From the NCBI GenBank assembly GCA_031216915.1, contig CM062296.1, positions 668,874,753 through 668,938,752 of the forward strand: a DNA stretch of 64,000 bases, given 5' to 3'. Position 1 is the first letter of the stretch; each line of letters starts with the position of its first letter. Both the position numbers and the translations under genes were made by a program. This document shows positions 1 through 10,125 of this stretch, piece by piece. This DNA is from Pictodentalium vernedei. Its lineage: Eukaryota > Mollusca > Scaphopoda > Dentaliida > Dentaliidae. The notes beneath the pieces are model-generated. The model searched no databases. It saw only the letters and a program-made list of their open reading frames with translations, and was not told the DNA's origin.

Positions 1-638
1 CGAAGACTGCTGGCTCTCGACATCAAGCATGTCTGACTCTTCCCCCGAGTCGGAAGACACATAGCCCATCGTGGGCAAACCAGCCGACGCCTCCCATGGT
101 GTCGGAACACCAGGGGATCAGAAAGCGGCCTGTTTCCAATCCCGGGAGGCGGCGCCATAGGCGGCGCCTGGAAACCACTCGCTGCCTCGCTGGAAGCAAC
201 AGGAAGGCTCGTTGACAGAACGTGAGTGAGTAAGGAGAGGGCCTCCCTAAGCTCACTGCCCGTACTGGCCGGTTCGACAGGGGAACGAACCGGCAAAGTG
301 GCTTCACCTCTGACCCTCTGAACCAGCGAAGGGTCACGATCCTCCAAAAGACCCGACGTGGGACGACGGCGGCAGCCGTGTATAGGGGTATGACACACCC
401 CGAGGATCAACATAGCAGGAACTCATGAGAGTCACCGCTGACCTCTGCAGGGCAGAAGGTCCAGGCTGCACAAAAGACGTTGGACCCCCAAAACTGGTCG
501 TGTGGCCAGAATGAGTGGACGGAAACGCCACAGAGTTCATAGTGTCCCACTAAGAACAACCGAATCCAATGACAACTGTGGTGCTCGACGGCGCAGAGAC
601 CACAGGAGAGGGTCCGGCCGGCAGCCACTTCCAACTTC

Positions 639-860
639 GCCGAGTTGAAGTCAGGGAAGGCTGAGGCCGATACCCCACGTCCACACAACCAGACACCGCA
701 GCAGACCACTGCAGGTATAAAACTACTGTGCTCAATGGCTGAGAGGACACAGTATGGGGTTCAGTTGGCAGCCCCATTTGACTTTGCCGAGTGGAAGTCT
801 GGGAAGGCTGAGGCCGAAACCCCACAACCACACTACAGACCCTGGCAGGGAGAAGCCGAG
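639..860 (-). repeat. ~147-bp duplication inside the DIRS gag fragment
   Basis: The segment starting at 639 (gccgagttgaagtc) recurs from 786 (gccgagtggaagtc). On the minus strand it encodes two versions of a peptide with the core RPQPSxTSTR. The complete DIRS copy at 16.5-23 kb has this peptide once, so the duplication arose in this fragment or its lineage. Confidence 0.75.
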
Positions 861-1094
861 GCCGGCTAAAAACGGTGCCCAATGACGTTGTAGACGGAAC
901 AGCAGTAGCAGCAGATACGACGGGAGCTGTTGGAACTGGCGGAAAAGCGGAGAGAGCCACCAAGCTCGGCCTCCAAAGGAGGAGTCACAACCCAAGTGAC
1001 AGCCTCAGATGTCGACTGGAGAGGGCGCATAGTCCCGGAACCAGGCATCTCTACACCAGAAAACCAACAGCTCCCGCAGTATCCACCACGGTAA

Positions 1095-1390
1095 AAACAC
1101 TGCACATTCCCCATGGAAGGGGAATAACTCTCACCAGACATGGTCGAATCGGGAAGCCCCGAAACGACAGCGGTCTCCACCCCCCGCTGGTGTGGGAGGA
1201 GCTGCACATCCCCCACGGAGGAGGAGCAATTCTCATCAGACGTGGTCGAATCGGGCGACCCGAAACGAAAGCGTTCACCACCCCCCCGCGGGAGCAGGAG
1301 CTGCACATCCCCCACGGAGGGGGTCAAACTCACACCAGACGTGGTCGAGTCGGGCGGCCCCGAAACGACAGTGTCCCTGTTGAGAGTGGC
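1095..1390 (-). repeat. Three tandem ~101-bp units inside the DIRS gag fragment
   Basis: Three units begin at about 1098, 1201 and 1301, each starting with ctgcacatcccccacgg or a close variant. On the minus strand they encode three copies of a ~34-residue repeat with the core DSTTSG...SVGDVQ. The full-length DIRS Gag has one such unit (22.08-22.14 kb). This is an in-frame expansion of a low-complexity Gag region. Confidence 0.8.
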
Positions 1391-1519
1391 TGTGTTCCGC
1401 TCACCATCAAGTATCGGATCAAATCCACCTCTGGGAATGGTAGCACCATTTGCAGGCCCACCCGCACTGGTCCACACCAGAGGAAGGGAAAGAAACCACC
1501 ACCATCACTGAAACCATAA

Positions 1520-1708
1520 GAGCCAGCGGAACAGAAACAGGGTAAGAAGAAGAAATCTCTGTCGACCAAACGCCGGGATGCTGACATCCTCAAGAAAACT
1601 CACCGCCCACATGAAGGCCCTGGGTATGACGACAAAGTGAAACACGCTATATATAGCTTCATCAATAAACACCCCGAGGTCTACCGAGACCCTAAATTCA
1701 ACTTTTGA
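1520..1708 (+). pseudogene. Fragment of an unidentified basic, gag-like ORF
   Basis: An open stretch after the stop at 1517-1519 encodes about 62 residues ending at the tga at 1706-1708. It contains a strongly basic patch (KKKKSLSTKRRDADILKK) followed by a short region that looks like real protein rather than repeat translation. A similar basic patch (KKGTSARRRDARRMMEFL) occurs at about 14.46 kb. Such lysine/arginine patches with an RRDA core are common near nucleic-acid-binding parts of invertebrate retroelement ORF1/Gag proteins, but I cannot name the family. The same frame is open upstream to 875, interrupted only by that one stop. Function unknown. Confidence 0.35.
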
Positions 1709-1856
1709 AATTATGTTATGGACATTTCATAACCATTATAGACTCTGATAATCATTCACTCCATTCCCAGAGATGGTCATCGACCCCTAAGAGGTGAGCA
1801 TTGGCCCCGAGTCCCTCGTCTTACCCTTTTTGTAAACATCCTCCGCTTTCACGATA

Positions 1857-2290
1857 CAGCTCCCTTCTTTACTGTTGGCGCAGATATTCAAAACATTGGG
1901 GCGGGTGTAGTCCAGACATTGCTTAGAAGACCGTGTTTTAATTTGATGGTTTGGTACATCCTTTCAAAGGACACACCAAAGCAAAAATTAAAACACGGTC
2001 TTTTACTTTTCGGCCATGTTTGGACTTGGGATAGCCCTAACCTAAGAATCCTGGGCCAAACCCAGGCCCCACAAAGTTCCGGGCTAACGGGTTACTACTA
2101 TCCAACCCGATTCATGATACAACCCCTTTGTTTACTATTGGCGCAGAAGTAAGAACCTTGGGGGTTAGTCCAAACATGGCCTGAAATCCTGTATTTTAAT
2201 TTTATGGTTTGGTACGTACGTACTTTCAAAGGAGCACCAAAGCAAAAAATTAAAACACGATCTTTTAGGCCATGTTTGGACTGGGGCCAG
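1857..2290. repeat. Two copies of a palindromic (MITE-like) repeat
   Basis: The arms agaccgtgttttaattt (from 1928) and aaattaaaacacggtct (ending about 2005) form a long imperfect hairpin, flanked by inverted copies of a 'gtcca(a/g)acatgg' motif. A second, slightly degraded copy lies at about 2180-2285. Each copy is preceded by a related stretch containing attggcgcaga (about 1876 and 2137), so the unit is both internally palindromic and tandemly repeated. No target duplication is obvious. Confidence 0.7.
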
Positions 2291-2838
2291 TCCTAACCCC
2301 AAAATCTCGAGACCTGGGGTTACTCTTACTCAACAGCAAAAATTTAAATTTATTAAAAAATTTTTTGTAGATTTTAGAGTTTGGGTGTTCCGTATTAAGT
2401 TAATTATTATCCGTCGAGTTTATTATGTTATTACAGTCAACTAATTTCATTGATAATGCTACTTAATCCAGCTGCCCCAGAGGGATAAAGTTACACTTCC
2501 ACTTGTGTAGACTTGTTGTCAATAGAGCATATTCTGTTACTGCAGTCAATTAAGGTCATTGATAGCGAATTTAATCCAGTTGGCTTAGGGATAAGTTACA
2601 AGACAAAGACAGCCACTTAACACAAACACACTTCTTTTCCATTTTTTTTTCTTCTCTTTTCCACAATTACCGTTACGGAATTATAACTGCTATGAATACT
2701 TGCACGAAAAAGACACCAACTCACCCTCGGGGAGAGGTAGCACCTTTGTCGAGAGGGCCCCCTCTCACACTGGTCCTCACCTGAGGGAGGTTTAGCACCT
2801 CGACGAGATCACCAATAAGAGCACCAAAGCCTCCTCCC

Positions 2839-3345
2839 TTGACCTTTCCTCCTCTGCTGCTTCCTGTCGTGGTCGGCATCTGTGAAAAAGCTTCAACTAA
2901 TTACTTCAATGATTCCGGAGCGCGAAACCATTTGATCTCACATTATGTTCATGTCGTAAAAGAGGAATTTCTCCAGTTTCATAGGACAGACAAACTAAGC
3001 GCTGAAGCTCTTACCCAACAAATTGTGAGAGAAATAAAATCACTTGGATTAGGTAGCGTTGTGTTGCCCAGTGTTATGACGATGCAAGTGTTATGTCAGA
3101 ACACCTATCTGGTGTTCAAACCCGTTTGAGGGAGCAGTTTCCCAATGCTTTCTATGTTCATTGTTATGCACATCGATTAAACCTGGTTCTCGTTGATGTG
3201 TGTAGAAGTGTTAAATCAGCAGGTGAATTTTTCGCCCTAGTGGAAAGTTTGTACGTGTTTATGTCCCGTTCACGTGTGCATAGATGGTTTATGGAAATTC
3301 AGGAGAGGGATAACGTGCATGCTAAAGAACTTGTTCGTATTAGTG
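2839..3345 (+). pseudogene. hAT / ZMYM-type transposase remnant (frameshifted)
   Basis: Two overlapping reading frames together give a stretch typical of the DUF4371-hAT proteins that are annotated as 'zinc finger MYM-type protein 1-like' in many invertebrates. The first frame gives the DKLSAEALTQQIV region. After a frame change at about 3065 the second frame gives QCYDDASVMS, then YVHCYAHRLNLVLVD and EFFALVESLYVF, which are family hallmarks of the RNase H-like transposase core. Homology stops near 3345. There is no C-terminal dimerisation region and no intact ORF, so this is a fragment of a hAT transposase or a derived gene. No terminal repeats could be tied to it. Confidence 0.75.
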
Positions 3346-3399
3346 ACATGGCCATATACAAAAAATATATATTAAAATGTGAAGGATTATTTATGTGTT

Positions 3400-3890
3400 T
3401 GAGGCCCCCCAAAAGCAAACCCTGGTTATGTGCCTGCTCAATTGCTCCAGCCACACTTATTTTCATCAGGCCTGCGCTGTCTCTGTATAAATGAGTAAAT
3501 GTTCTAGTTGTATATTGTACTGACGAGAATAACTCGTGGCCAAATGTGTAATATACTGTGTTCAAATTCGATACTATTGTATATATGTGAGAAAAGCTAA
3601 AAAAAAAAATCAAAACGACGATCTGAGGAAAATTAAATATTTGATCGTGTATCATTGTGTTGTTCTTCTTTTGGTTTGGTTCCCTTTTTGCCAGCCGCAT
3701 TTGCTGGCATTTTTGCCACTTGGTGCCTTTTTTGCCAACAAGAGTTTGCCGTTTTTACATGGTGCCATTTTTGCCTGCACCCCTGAAATCCTGCACCCTT
3801 TGTAACAAAATGTAACCATCTTACCCTCTGTATTTTTACAGCCTTTGTCAGTGTATAATTTCATGTAGTGTGTGATATGACAGTTACCAA
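3400..3890. other. No gene; T-rich repetitive stretch
   Basis: Between the hAT remnant and the hairpin at 3.9 kb I see no credible coding sequence. Positions 3690-3780 hold several short copies of a 'tttttgcca' word, giving a weakly periodic tract. Confidence 0.5.
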
Positions 3891-3965
3891 TTTTTTATAA
3901 CCAGAAAATGTGACTAACCCTGTGCAATGCATAGGGTTAGTCACACTTTCTGGTTATAAAAAAAT
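3891..3965. repeat. Near-perfect hairpin
   Basis: The arms ttataaccagaaaatgtgac and gtcacactttctggttataa are almost perfectly complementary around a short loop, with inner arms taaccctgt/atagggtta. It would fold as one ~35-bp stem. It looks like a palindromic MITE core; no transposase signature. Confidence 0.75.
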
Positions 3966-4708
3966 TTCATTTTTAACTGAGTAACTAATCCTGTGCACTG
4001 TACAGCCTTAGTCTAAATCTCATCTAAATCAACACATTACCAAACCTAATGGACAAAACCAGAAGTACTGTACAAACTCAGCTTTAGACATCTCATTTGA
4101 TTTTTTTAGTGAATTCCAACAATGAAAACATATTCCATTTTCAATTAATAGCTTGTTTTTATGTGAAAGTGAAAAAACAAGAAATACACCCACAAATTTG
4201 AATAGCATGGAGGTGTAACAATCCGTGTTGGCTAACATATGTTCATAAAGTACTGTCAATACAAAGGTGTCTAGACTGAGAATTTCAAACTGATCATGAC
4301 TAGATCACGATCTGGTTTAAATTCTCTGTTTGCTTTTCTGCCCACAACACGGTAGAATCCTGCATGCCAAAAAAGAAATGCAAATATTCAAGACTTGTTT
4401 GGGTGTAAACTGCACACTTTTCCAGTAGTTATCCACTCTCCATGGACAATATAAAAACAGCATTTTGAATCAAACATAACAGGTTCAACTCCCTTACCTG
4501 TTGCGTCAGTGATTTTCCTGCCCATGCAGAACAAAAATATTCTGTTGCCTCATAGAGGCATGATACTTGCTGCTTATCAAATTTACAACAGCCTGGACTT
4601 GATTTTATAAGGAATACAAGAAAATATACACAGCGGGTTAAGAGAAAATATGTGACATTATACCAATTCCTCCTGTACAAAAACCATAGTCTTTACAGGG
4701 CTCCCGCT

Positions 4709-5089
4709 GTCAAGGACTGAGGGAGCGCGGTGGCTCAGTGGTAGACTATTGGACTTCTATGCAAGAGGTCCAGAGTTCGATCCCTGTCCAGTACGACCTG
4801 CGCTGTGTCCTTGGGCAGGGCGCTTTATCCCGGTTGCCTACATGGGGGCATGATGACACCGTGTACTAAGGTGTACTGCACATCGATGGTGCACATATCT
4901 TCAGCCGATGTAACCCTGCTTGAGCGGAGCCTGAACAGAGTTAAAATGTTGAGGAGCTGACAGTTGCTCGTTGCTGCTTCTTTCCGGGTACTCTGGCTTC
5001 CTCCACCCGTAAAACTGTCATGGTCACGATTAGTCATTGTGAATAAGTATGTGACCTTAAGCCCCAATAAATAAATAGTCAAGGACTGA
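4709..5089 (+). mobile_element. tRNA-headed SINE, full length, with 12-bp target duplication
   Basis: The body is 4721-5077. The head carries Pol III promoter elements: box A (tggctcagtggtaga, from 4731) and box B (agttcgatccc, 4774-4784). A ~280-bp body follows, including the motif tcctccacccgtaaaactgt, and an AATAAATAAATA tail. The direct repeats gtcaaggactga at 4709-4720 and 5078-5089 are identical, proving retrotransposition. It is the best-preserved of at least eight related copies in the window. It would be copied by a partner LINE that is not seen here. Confidence 0.93.
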
Positions 5090-5341
5090 TAAAAGTCAAT
5101 GCTATTAAAATCTGTTTCTTAACATTTTGCAGCATTTTTCAAGGCCCTATAATAGCTAAATTGAGGCTTTTCAAGGCCCTGTATTCAATAAATCTAACTA
5201 GTCCCCTCCAGTCATTACCCCCACCTCCCACTTATTACCCCCTTCTTCCACTTCCCAGAAGGGAAGTGCGAGCAGGGGGTTAATGACCCAAGGCTCCTAG
5301 TTAGTATGACACCTTCACAAATTCTGGCATATAAAACTATG

Positions 5342-6094
5342 TACAGTAGAACATGTCTTGAGAGACCGCCCTTTGGGCCACACAAAAGTGGTCTCACAAG
5401 AAAGGTGGTCTCTCATAACAGGTTTCAGGTTTTCTCAAGTCAGTGAATATCCAACCACAAAATTCAGAAATGGAGAAGAATGGATTTTTGTAATTACTTT
5501 GTAGTTGTTCTTTTTTATGAAGTTTTTGTAACAAATTGAAATGGACTGTTATAAAAATAAATTAGTGTTCAAAATCTTCATTGAAGATTTTCAACACTAA
5601 TTTATTTTTATAACAGTCCATTTCAATTTGTTACAAAAAGATTTTCAACACAAATTTATTTTTATTCCTATCTGTCACATTTCAGGTATGTATGAAATTG
5701 TTTATTCAGCAATAATCCTAATCTTTTCACAGGGGTCTTATAAAAACATCTCAATCTGTAATGAGTTAGCCATTGAAACCCAATTAAGAGCTTTTAATAC
5801 TTTTAATTATGTTAGTATAACCACAATGGATTTTCCAATTCCAGAACAAGTAAAAAGTTTTTGTCATGGTTTCAGTCTTCAAAGGGGTGGTCTCTCAAGA
5901 CAGGTCAATTATGCCATAAAAATACAAGTTGGTACCAGGTCACAGTGGTCTCTCAAGACAAGAGGTCTCTCAAGACAGGTGGTCTCCCATAGCAGGTCCA
6001 TTATAGAGTAAAACCAATTGGTGCCTGGCAGATGTGGTCTCTCAAGACAAGTGGTCTCTCAAGACAGTGGTCTCTCAAGACAGGTTTTACTGTA
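5342..6094. mobile_element. Non-autonomous element with TACAGTA ends and GGTCTCTCAAGAC subrepeats
   Basis: Ends are tacagtagaacatgtcttga at the left and, inverted, the same motif ending in ttttactgta at 6094. The right end holds four tandem copies of ggtctctcaagaca (5945-6085) and the left end two degenerate ones. The element interrupts the host MITE between 'aaaactatg' and 'gttatgatt', with TA at both borders as expected for Tc1/mariner/Tigger-type insertion. No ORF; a related small copy is at 42.92-43.06 kb. Confidence 0.75.
5523..5639. repeat. Long near-perfect palindrome
   Basis: Arms start tttttgtaacaaattgaaat at the left and end atttcaatttgttacaaaaa at the right, meeting at 'cttcattgaag'. 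Each arm is about 57 nt with very few mismatches. It lies inside the TACAGTA-ended element and was probably an insertion into it. Confidence 0.85.
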
Positions 6095-6242
6095 GTTATG
6101 ATTATTTGCTTCATCAGCATTTTTATATCATGAATATTCAAGGTTTTCAAGGCCTCCTGGTCCATTTCCCAAGTTTTCAAGGCCATAAATGGCCCTCAGT
6201 CAAATTCAAAGCTGTACCTAGAATCCAAGTCCCAGTGAGAAC

Positions 6243-6479
6243 CCTGATTTACCTAACAAATCGGCCGGATCTGCCTGCGTAATTTACAAATTGAATAGAT
6301 GAAAAAAGATTATTTTAAACAAAATTTCAATAAAACCATATCATGTGATCCCCTCATTGGACAAGCATGTTCCAATGAGGAGTCACAGGATATGATTTTG
6401 TTGATTTTTTTTTTAAAATTTGAAAAATAATAATGAGCATAATAAATTTTAATATTGTGTGCATTGGGTAAAGGGTTAA
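6243..6479. mobile_element. piggyBac-like MITE (left end degraded)
   Basis: The right end is ttgggtaaaggg followed by TTAA (6476-6479). The central palindrome around 6340-6395 (catatcatgtga...ttggacaagcatgttccaatgag) is the family signature. The left terminal bases are mutated (atttacctaac). See the 43.56 kb copy for proof of the TTAA target. Confidence 0.7.
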
Positions 6480-7079
6480 AATATTTTTCAATCCTAAAGA
6501 AAAGCAACACCATACCCCACTCCGGAAGTAATTTAAGTAGAATCACATCTCATTTTGCAATGTATATTTCGTGTTTAGTGATACCTGATACCAGGAACAC
6601 TAGCAAAAAGTGATACATACTATACAGAAATGAAAATTCTCTGTAAAGTGCTTGAAATGTTTCTTTCTGAAAGGTACTTGATTTTCCACCAACTCCCAAG
6701 AAACTTCTTGAATTCAGTTTAAACTATACATCTGAGACATGTCATTTTCTGATAAACCGCCCTGCGAACATGCAATTACACAAAACACAGTTGGAATTTA
6801 GGGAGCTGCATCTCACTTATCTTTATTTATAATTCATGAGTTGGAATTTCCAGCAACTCTGTGGACATCGCAACTTCACAATCAAAAATTTTGTAAGGAT
6901 CATTATCAGTACACATCAACAGCTGCACTACTTTTGAAAACAGTAATGGCCGAATCGAAGCAATAAATGTTAAAATGTATTACCGAGATAAGTATTTGAA
7001 TTCGGATGCAGGATACATGTACTAATTGTAAGTGATACCATATCAAAGATTCACCCTTACTTTCTATATATAAAAGTAA

Positions 7080-8781
7080 TACAGTGGAGGCCACTTAATT
7101 GGATATCTCTTAACTGAATAACCCTGTTAATTGAATATAATTGCCTAACACAAAAACATTTACCATACCTCCAGTACAAATTTGACCTGTTAATTGAATA
7201 TAGGTTATAGAGTAAACTCCTGTTCATTGAATAAAAAATGCCGATAGGATCACTGATCCAATGTCGAGTTGTGACAGCACAAAAGTGGGTTTAATCATTA
7301 TCAACTTATCATCCAGAAACCAGTTGTTTACAATTTACTATGTGAAGGGTCACTGTGACCTTGACCTTTGACCTAGTGATTCCAAAATAAATAGGGCTCT
7401 TTCTTGCACCAATGCCAACCTACCTATGAAGTTTCATGAACGTGGGTGGAACCATTATCAAGTTATCTGAAAACCAATTGTTTACGATTTATTATGTTCA
7501 AGGTCACTGTGACCTTAACCTTTGATCTAGCGAGTCCAAAATAGATAAGGGTCTTCCACTCGCCTAGGCCAACCTACCTATGAAGTTTCATGAATATGGG
7601 TCAAACCATTAACTAGTTATCATCCAGAAACCAATTGTTTATGATTTACTATGTTGAAGGTCACTGTGACCTTGACCTTTCACCTAGCGAGTCCAAAATA
7701 AATAGGGTTCTTCCCCTCAAGAAGGCCACCCTACATATGAAGTTTCATAAATGTGGGTTGAACCATAGTCAAGTTATCAACCGGAAACAATTGTTTATGA
7801 TTTACTATGTTCAAGGTTACTGTGACCTTGACCTTTGACCTAGCGAGTCCAAAATATATAGGGTTATTCCTCTCGCTCACTGATGCCAACCTACATATGA
7901 AGTTTCATGAACATGGGTCAAACCATTATCAAGTTATCGTCCGGAAACCAATTGTTTACAGATTTACTATGTCGAAGGCCACTGTGACCTTGACCTTTCA
8001 CCTAGCAAGTCCAAAATAAATAGGATTCTTCCGCTCACTGATGCCAACCTACCTATGAAGTTTCATGAACATGGGTCAAACCATTATCAAGTTATCATCC
8101 GGAAACCAAGTGTTTTAATTTACTATGTTCAGAGTCACTGTGACCTTGACTTTTTACCTAGCGAGTCCAAAATAAATAGGCTTCTTCCTCTCACGAAGAC
8201 CAACCTACATATGAAGTTTCATGTATGTGGGTTCAACCATAGTCAAGTTATCATCCAGAAACCAATTGTTTATGATTTAGTATGTTCAAGGTCAATGTGA
8301 CCTTCACCATTGACTTAGTGAGTCCAAAATACATAGGGCTCTTCCTCTCAGCGAGGCCAACCTACCTTTGAAGTTTTATGAACGTGGGTCAAACCATTAT
8401 AAAGTTATCATCCGGAAACCAATTGTTTACAAAAAACCACCCACCCGCCCACCATTCATCAAACTATAAGTCGAGTTTGACTTCGTCACAACTCGACTAA
8501 AAATCTTGTAACCTGTTGCGAAATTACCCTGCCTCTCCCCAGTTTTCCCTTGTTTATAGACCTATTTGGCCTCAGAACATCCAATACAGGCATTTAATCT
8601 ATTATATCTTATTTGACAGAGGTCATGGAGCTCTCTGTCAAACAAGATTTAATAGAATAAGTCCAAGTTTATCTCTAGAATACAGGAAAGTGACACAATC
8701 CCTGTTAATTGAATACTCCTGTTAATTGAATAATTTTTATTGGCAAAGTGGCTTTTCAATTATTAACAGGGTTCCAGTGTA
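7080..8781. mobile_element. Tigger/pogo-like MITE, split by a tandem-repeat element
   Basis: Left arm 7080-7255 starts tacagtggaggccactta and right arm 8505-8781 ends ttccagtgta; both contain GTTAATTGAATA words. The central hairpin (tgacagaggtcatggagctctctgtca, about 8615-8642) with 'ttatatctt' flanks is shared with copies at 25.7, 36.6, 51.1 and 62.0 kb. TA at both borders and the AT-rich TIRs fit the Tc1/mariner superfamily, Tigger/pogo branch. It is interrupted at an A-rich site by the array at 7261-8502. Confidence 0.8.
7261..8502. mobile_element. Helentron/pearl-like element with seven ~157-bp tandem repeats
   Basis: Seven repeat units, marked by (g)tcactgtgacc at about 7350, 7502, 7661, 7816, 7978, 8133 and 8291. 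The left end has gtcgagttgtgac (7263-7275); the right end is a hairpin, gtcgagtttgac-ttc-gtcacaactcgac (8470-8497), whose 3' arm is complementary to the left end and is followed by taaaaa. Short (acccgccc)-type repeats precede the hairpin. This end structure and ~160-bp core repeats are known for bivalve pearl elements and Helentron-type non-autonomous elements. The short ORFs in the array are repeat translations, not genes. Confidence 0.7.
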
Positions 8782-8857
8782 GCACAATTTGATGATAAAT
8801 CAAATATTAATAATTATGTGCATTCAAAGTGAGCAGAAAGAAACCACATTTATTTCA

Positions 8858-9615
8858 GTAAGGAGTAGGCCCCTGCGAATATGGATTTTTTTTCAATTCG
8901 ACTTTCGACTCAAAATTATCAAAAAAATGTTTGAGTCAACCGAACATCAAATTTGAACCAAGTTAGCTGAAACAAGGTGTCCAAGTGCGGTTTCGTATGC
9001 AATATTTCCAGTTTAATATAGCCATATTATGATTGTTTTGGCACTGTACTGGTGATTTATCCACATATTCATGCTAACATTCAACAGTTTGGACGTTAAC
9101 AAAGCAGCACACTTGAATGCATGGTTGAAAAGGAGACAAAGGGTCTGTATGTACCTGTGATTGCTTCGCTCCCTTCTTGACTTTAAGCTTGGCATCGTCC
9201 GATCTTGCTTTATCATGAAGCGATGGATGCTTCTTACTGAAGTGTACCAGAGGTGAGATGTTGTCCCTCTCGCTTTGGTTTTGTATGAAGTCTTACATGT
9301 ATTACATTTGTATGTAGCCCTGGCTTTATCCACTGTAAAGTATAAGTGTATTAACGATGTCATTTGCAACACGCGTGATTCTAAATGAAATTGGTAATAC
9401 ACTGTATGTTACACGTTGACAATGTGTGCTTGCGGTTCGTGCTCAATTTCTTGCATTGTTTTGACAATTTAACCAGTATTAAATGTACGAATGTACGTAG
9501 ACCAAGATATTTATTAATATTTTTTTTTTATATATTTGATTTTCCTATTCGTGATTTAATTTACGACTCGAATTCGACTCGAACAATCAAATATTTACAG
9601 GGGCCTAGTAAGGAG
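8858..9615. mobile_element. Non-autonomous hAT element with perfect 8-bp target duplication
   Basis: The element body is 8866-9607. Its ends are perfect 10-bp inverted repeats, taggcccctg and caggggccta, with imperfect extension inward. It is flanked by identical 8-bp direct repeats gtaaggag at 8858-8865 and 9608-9615. An 8-bp duplication and a CAGGGGC-type terminus are diagnostic of the hAT superfamily. At 742 bp it is too short for a transposase, but it contains a BED-finger remnant (9013-9402), so it looks like an internal-deletion derivative of an autonomous hAT. Confidence 0.92.
9013..9402 (-). pseudogene. BED-type zinc-finger remnant of a hAT transposase
   Basis: The minus-strand ORF (129 aa) has around residues 27-55 the string TYKCNTCKTSYKTKARGTTS followed by HLWYTSVRSIH. 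The CxxC pair, the GTTSHL motif and the trailing His match a BED finger (normally Cx2C...Hx3-5H/C), the N-terminal DNA-binding domain of hAT transposases and ZBED proteins. The rest of the ORF is not recognisable and the catalytic domain is absent. Position inside an element with hAT ends and target duplication supports the call. Confidence 0.6.
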
Positions 9616-9893
9616 TCTTTTAAAATGAGTGTATTTTTTAAATGTTGCAAAAAAGACTATTTGCAGATGATATACTGATTGAAATGAGCTGTAGTGATTG
9701 GTACAAAATTTTGAAAAATGTCTGATTAATGATCTCAATAGACAGGTTGTAAAAGGAATTGTATTTTGGTGAAATAAATTTCTGAAACTTGTTATTTCCT
9801 AATTCTAATTTCATGTAATAATATGGTTTAAAAATGACTGGTGTGAAGGGGAACGTGACAATATGAGCATTATAAAATCGCGGTCAAAAGTGC

Positions 9894-10125
9894 TTGAACC
9901 CGAGAGGATGCTATTCTGGTCCAGAAACATGATACATCATAATTTCATTATGTAGGATGGGTGCTAAATATATATGTGGGATAGACCATTCAATATTTTT
10001 AAAGTGCAGCCACAAGGCGGCACGTTGGAATTATTAACTGGGCCACCTCCAAATAATGAATATGGACTCTTCCAAATGCTGGCATTAAACTGGAATGGAA
10101 GATTCCACCATTGTTCAAAGGTTAT
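9894..10125. mobile_element. Diverged MITE (second TTAA-type family)
   Basis: Shares with the copy at 34.30-34.54 kb the sequence landmarks aacatgatacatcataat, gtgggatagacca and aataatgaatatggactctt, in the same order. A central palindrome about a 'gcagccacaaggcggc' core is visible. The ends are too mutated to define. Confidence 0.55.

Larger units (their letters stand above)
1..1390 (-). pseudogene. Truncated DIRS retrotransposon gag fragment
   Basis: Positions 1-540 align by eye, base for base over long stretches, with 21108-21660 of the complete DIRS element further right. The minus-strand reading gives pieces of the same Ser/Thr/Pro-rich Gag protein in at least three frames, so the gene is broken. 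The fragment continues beyond the left edge of the window. On the right it stops near 1390, before the N-terminal Cys/His finger and the terminal repeat that the full copy has, so it is 5'-truncated relative to its own transcription. It also carries internal duplications absent from the full copy (listed separately). This is a second, older or rearranged copy of the same family, not expected to make a functional protein. Confidence 0.85.
4694..6247. mobile_element. Host MITE split by a SINE and a TA-element (copy 1)
   Basis: Outer ends read acagggctcccgctg (4695) and, inverted, gtgagaaccctg (ending 6246). Internal sequence with repeated 'ttttcaaggcc' words at 5135-5200 and 6140-6185 matches a second copy at 31.87-34.81 kb (same ends, same 'catataaaacta' and 'gcttcatcag' landmarks). 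This copy is interrupted by a SINE at 4721-5077 and by the TACAGTA-ended element at 5342-6094. It is non-coding and presumably mobilised by a transposase encoded elsewhere. Confidence 0.6.

Noticed and set aside
875-1519. 214-codon plus-strand ORF overlapping the DIRS gag fragment
   Set aside because: Antisense to the gag remnant, and its periodicity is explained by the 101-bp gag duplications; only its last part may belong to the separate fragment at 1520.
4721-4800. tRNA gene candidate (box A and box B present)
   Set aside because: It is the head of a dispersed SINE with body, A-rich tail and target duplication; the cloverleaf is incomplete.
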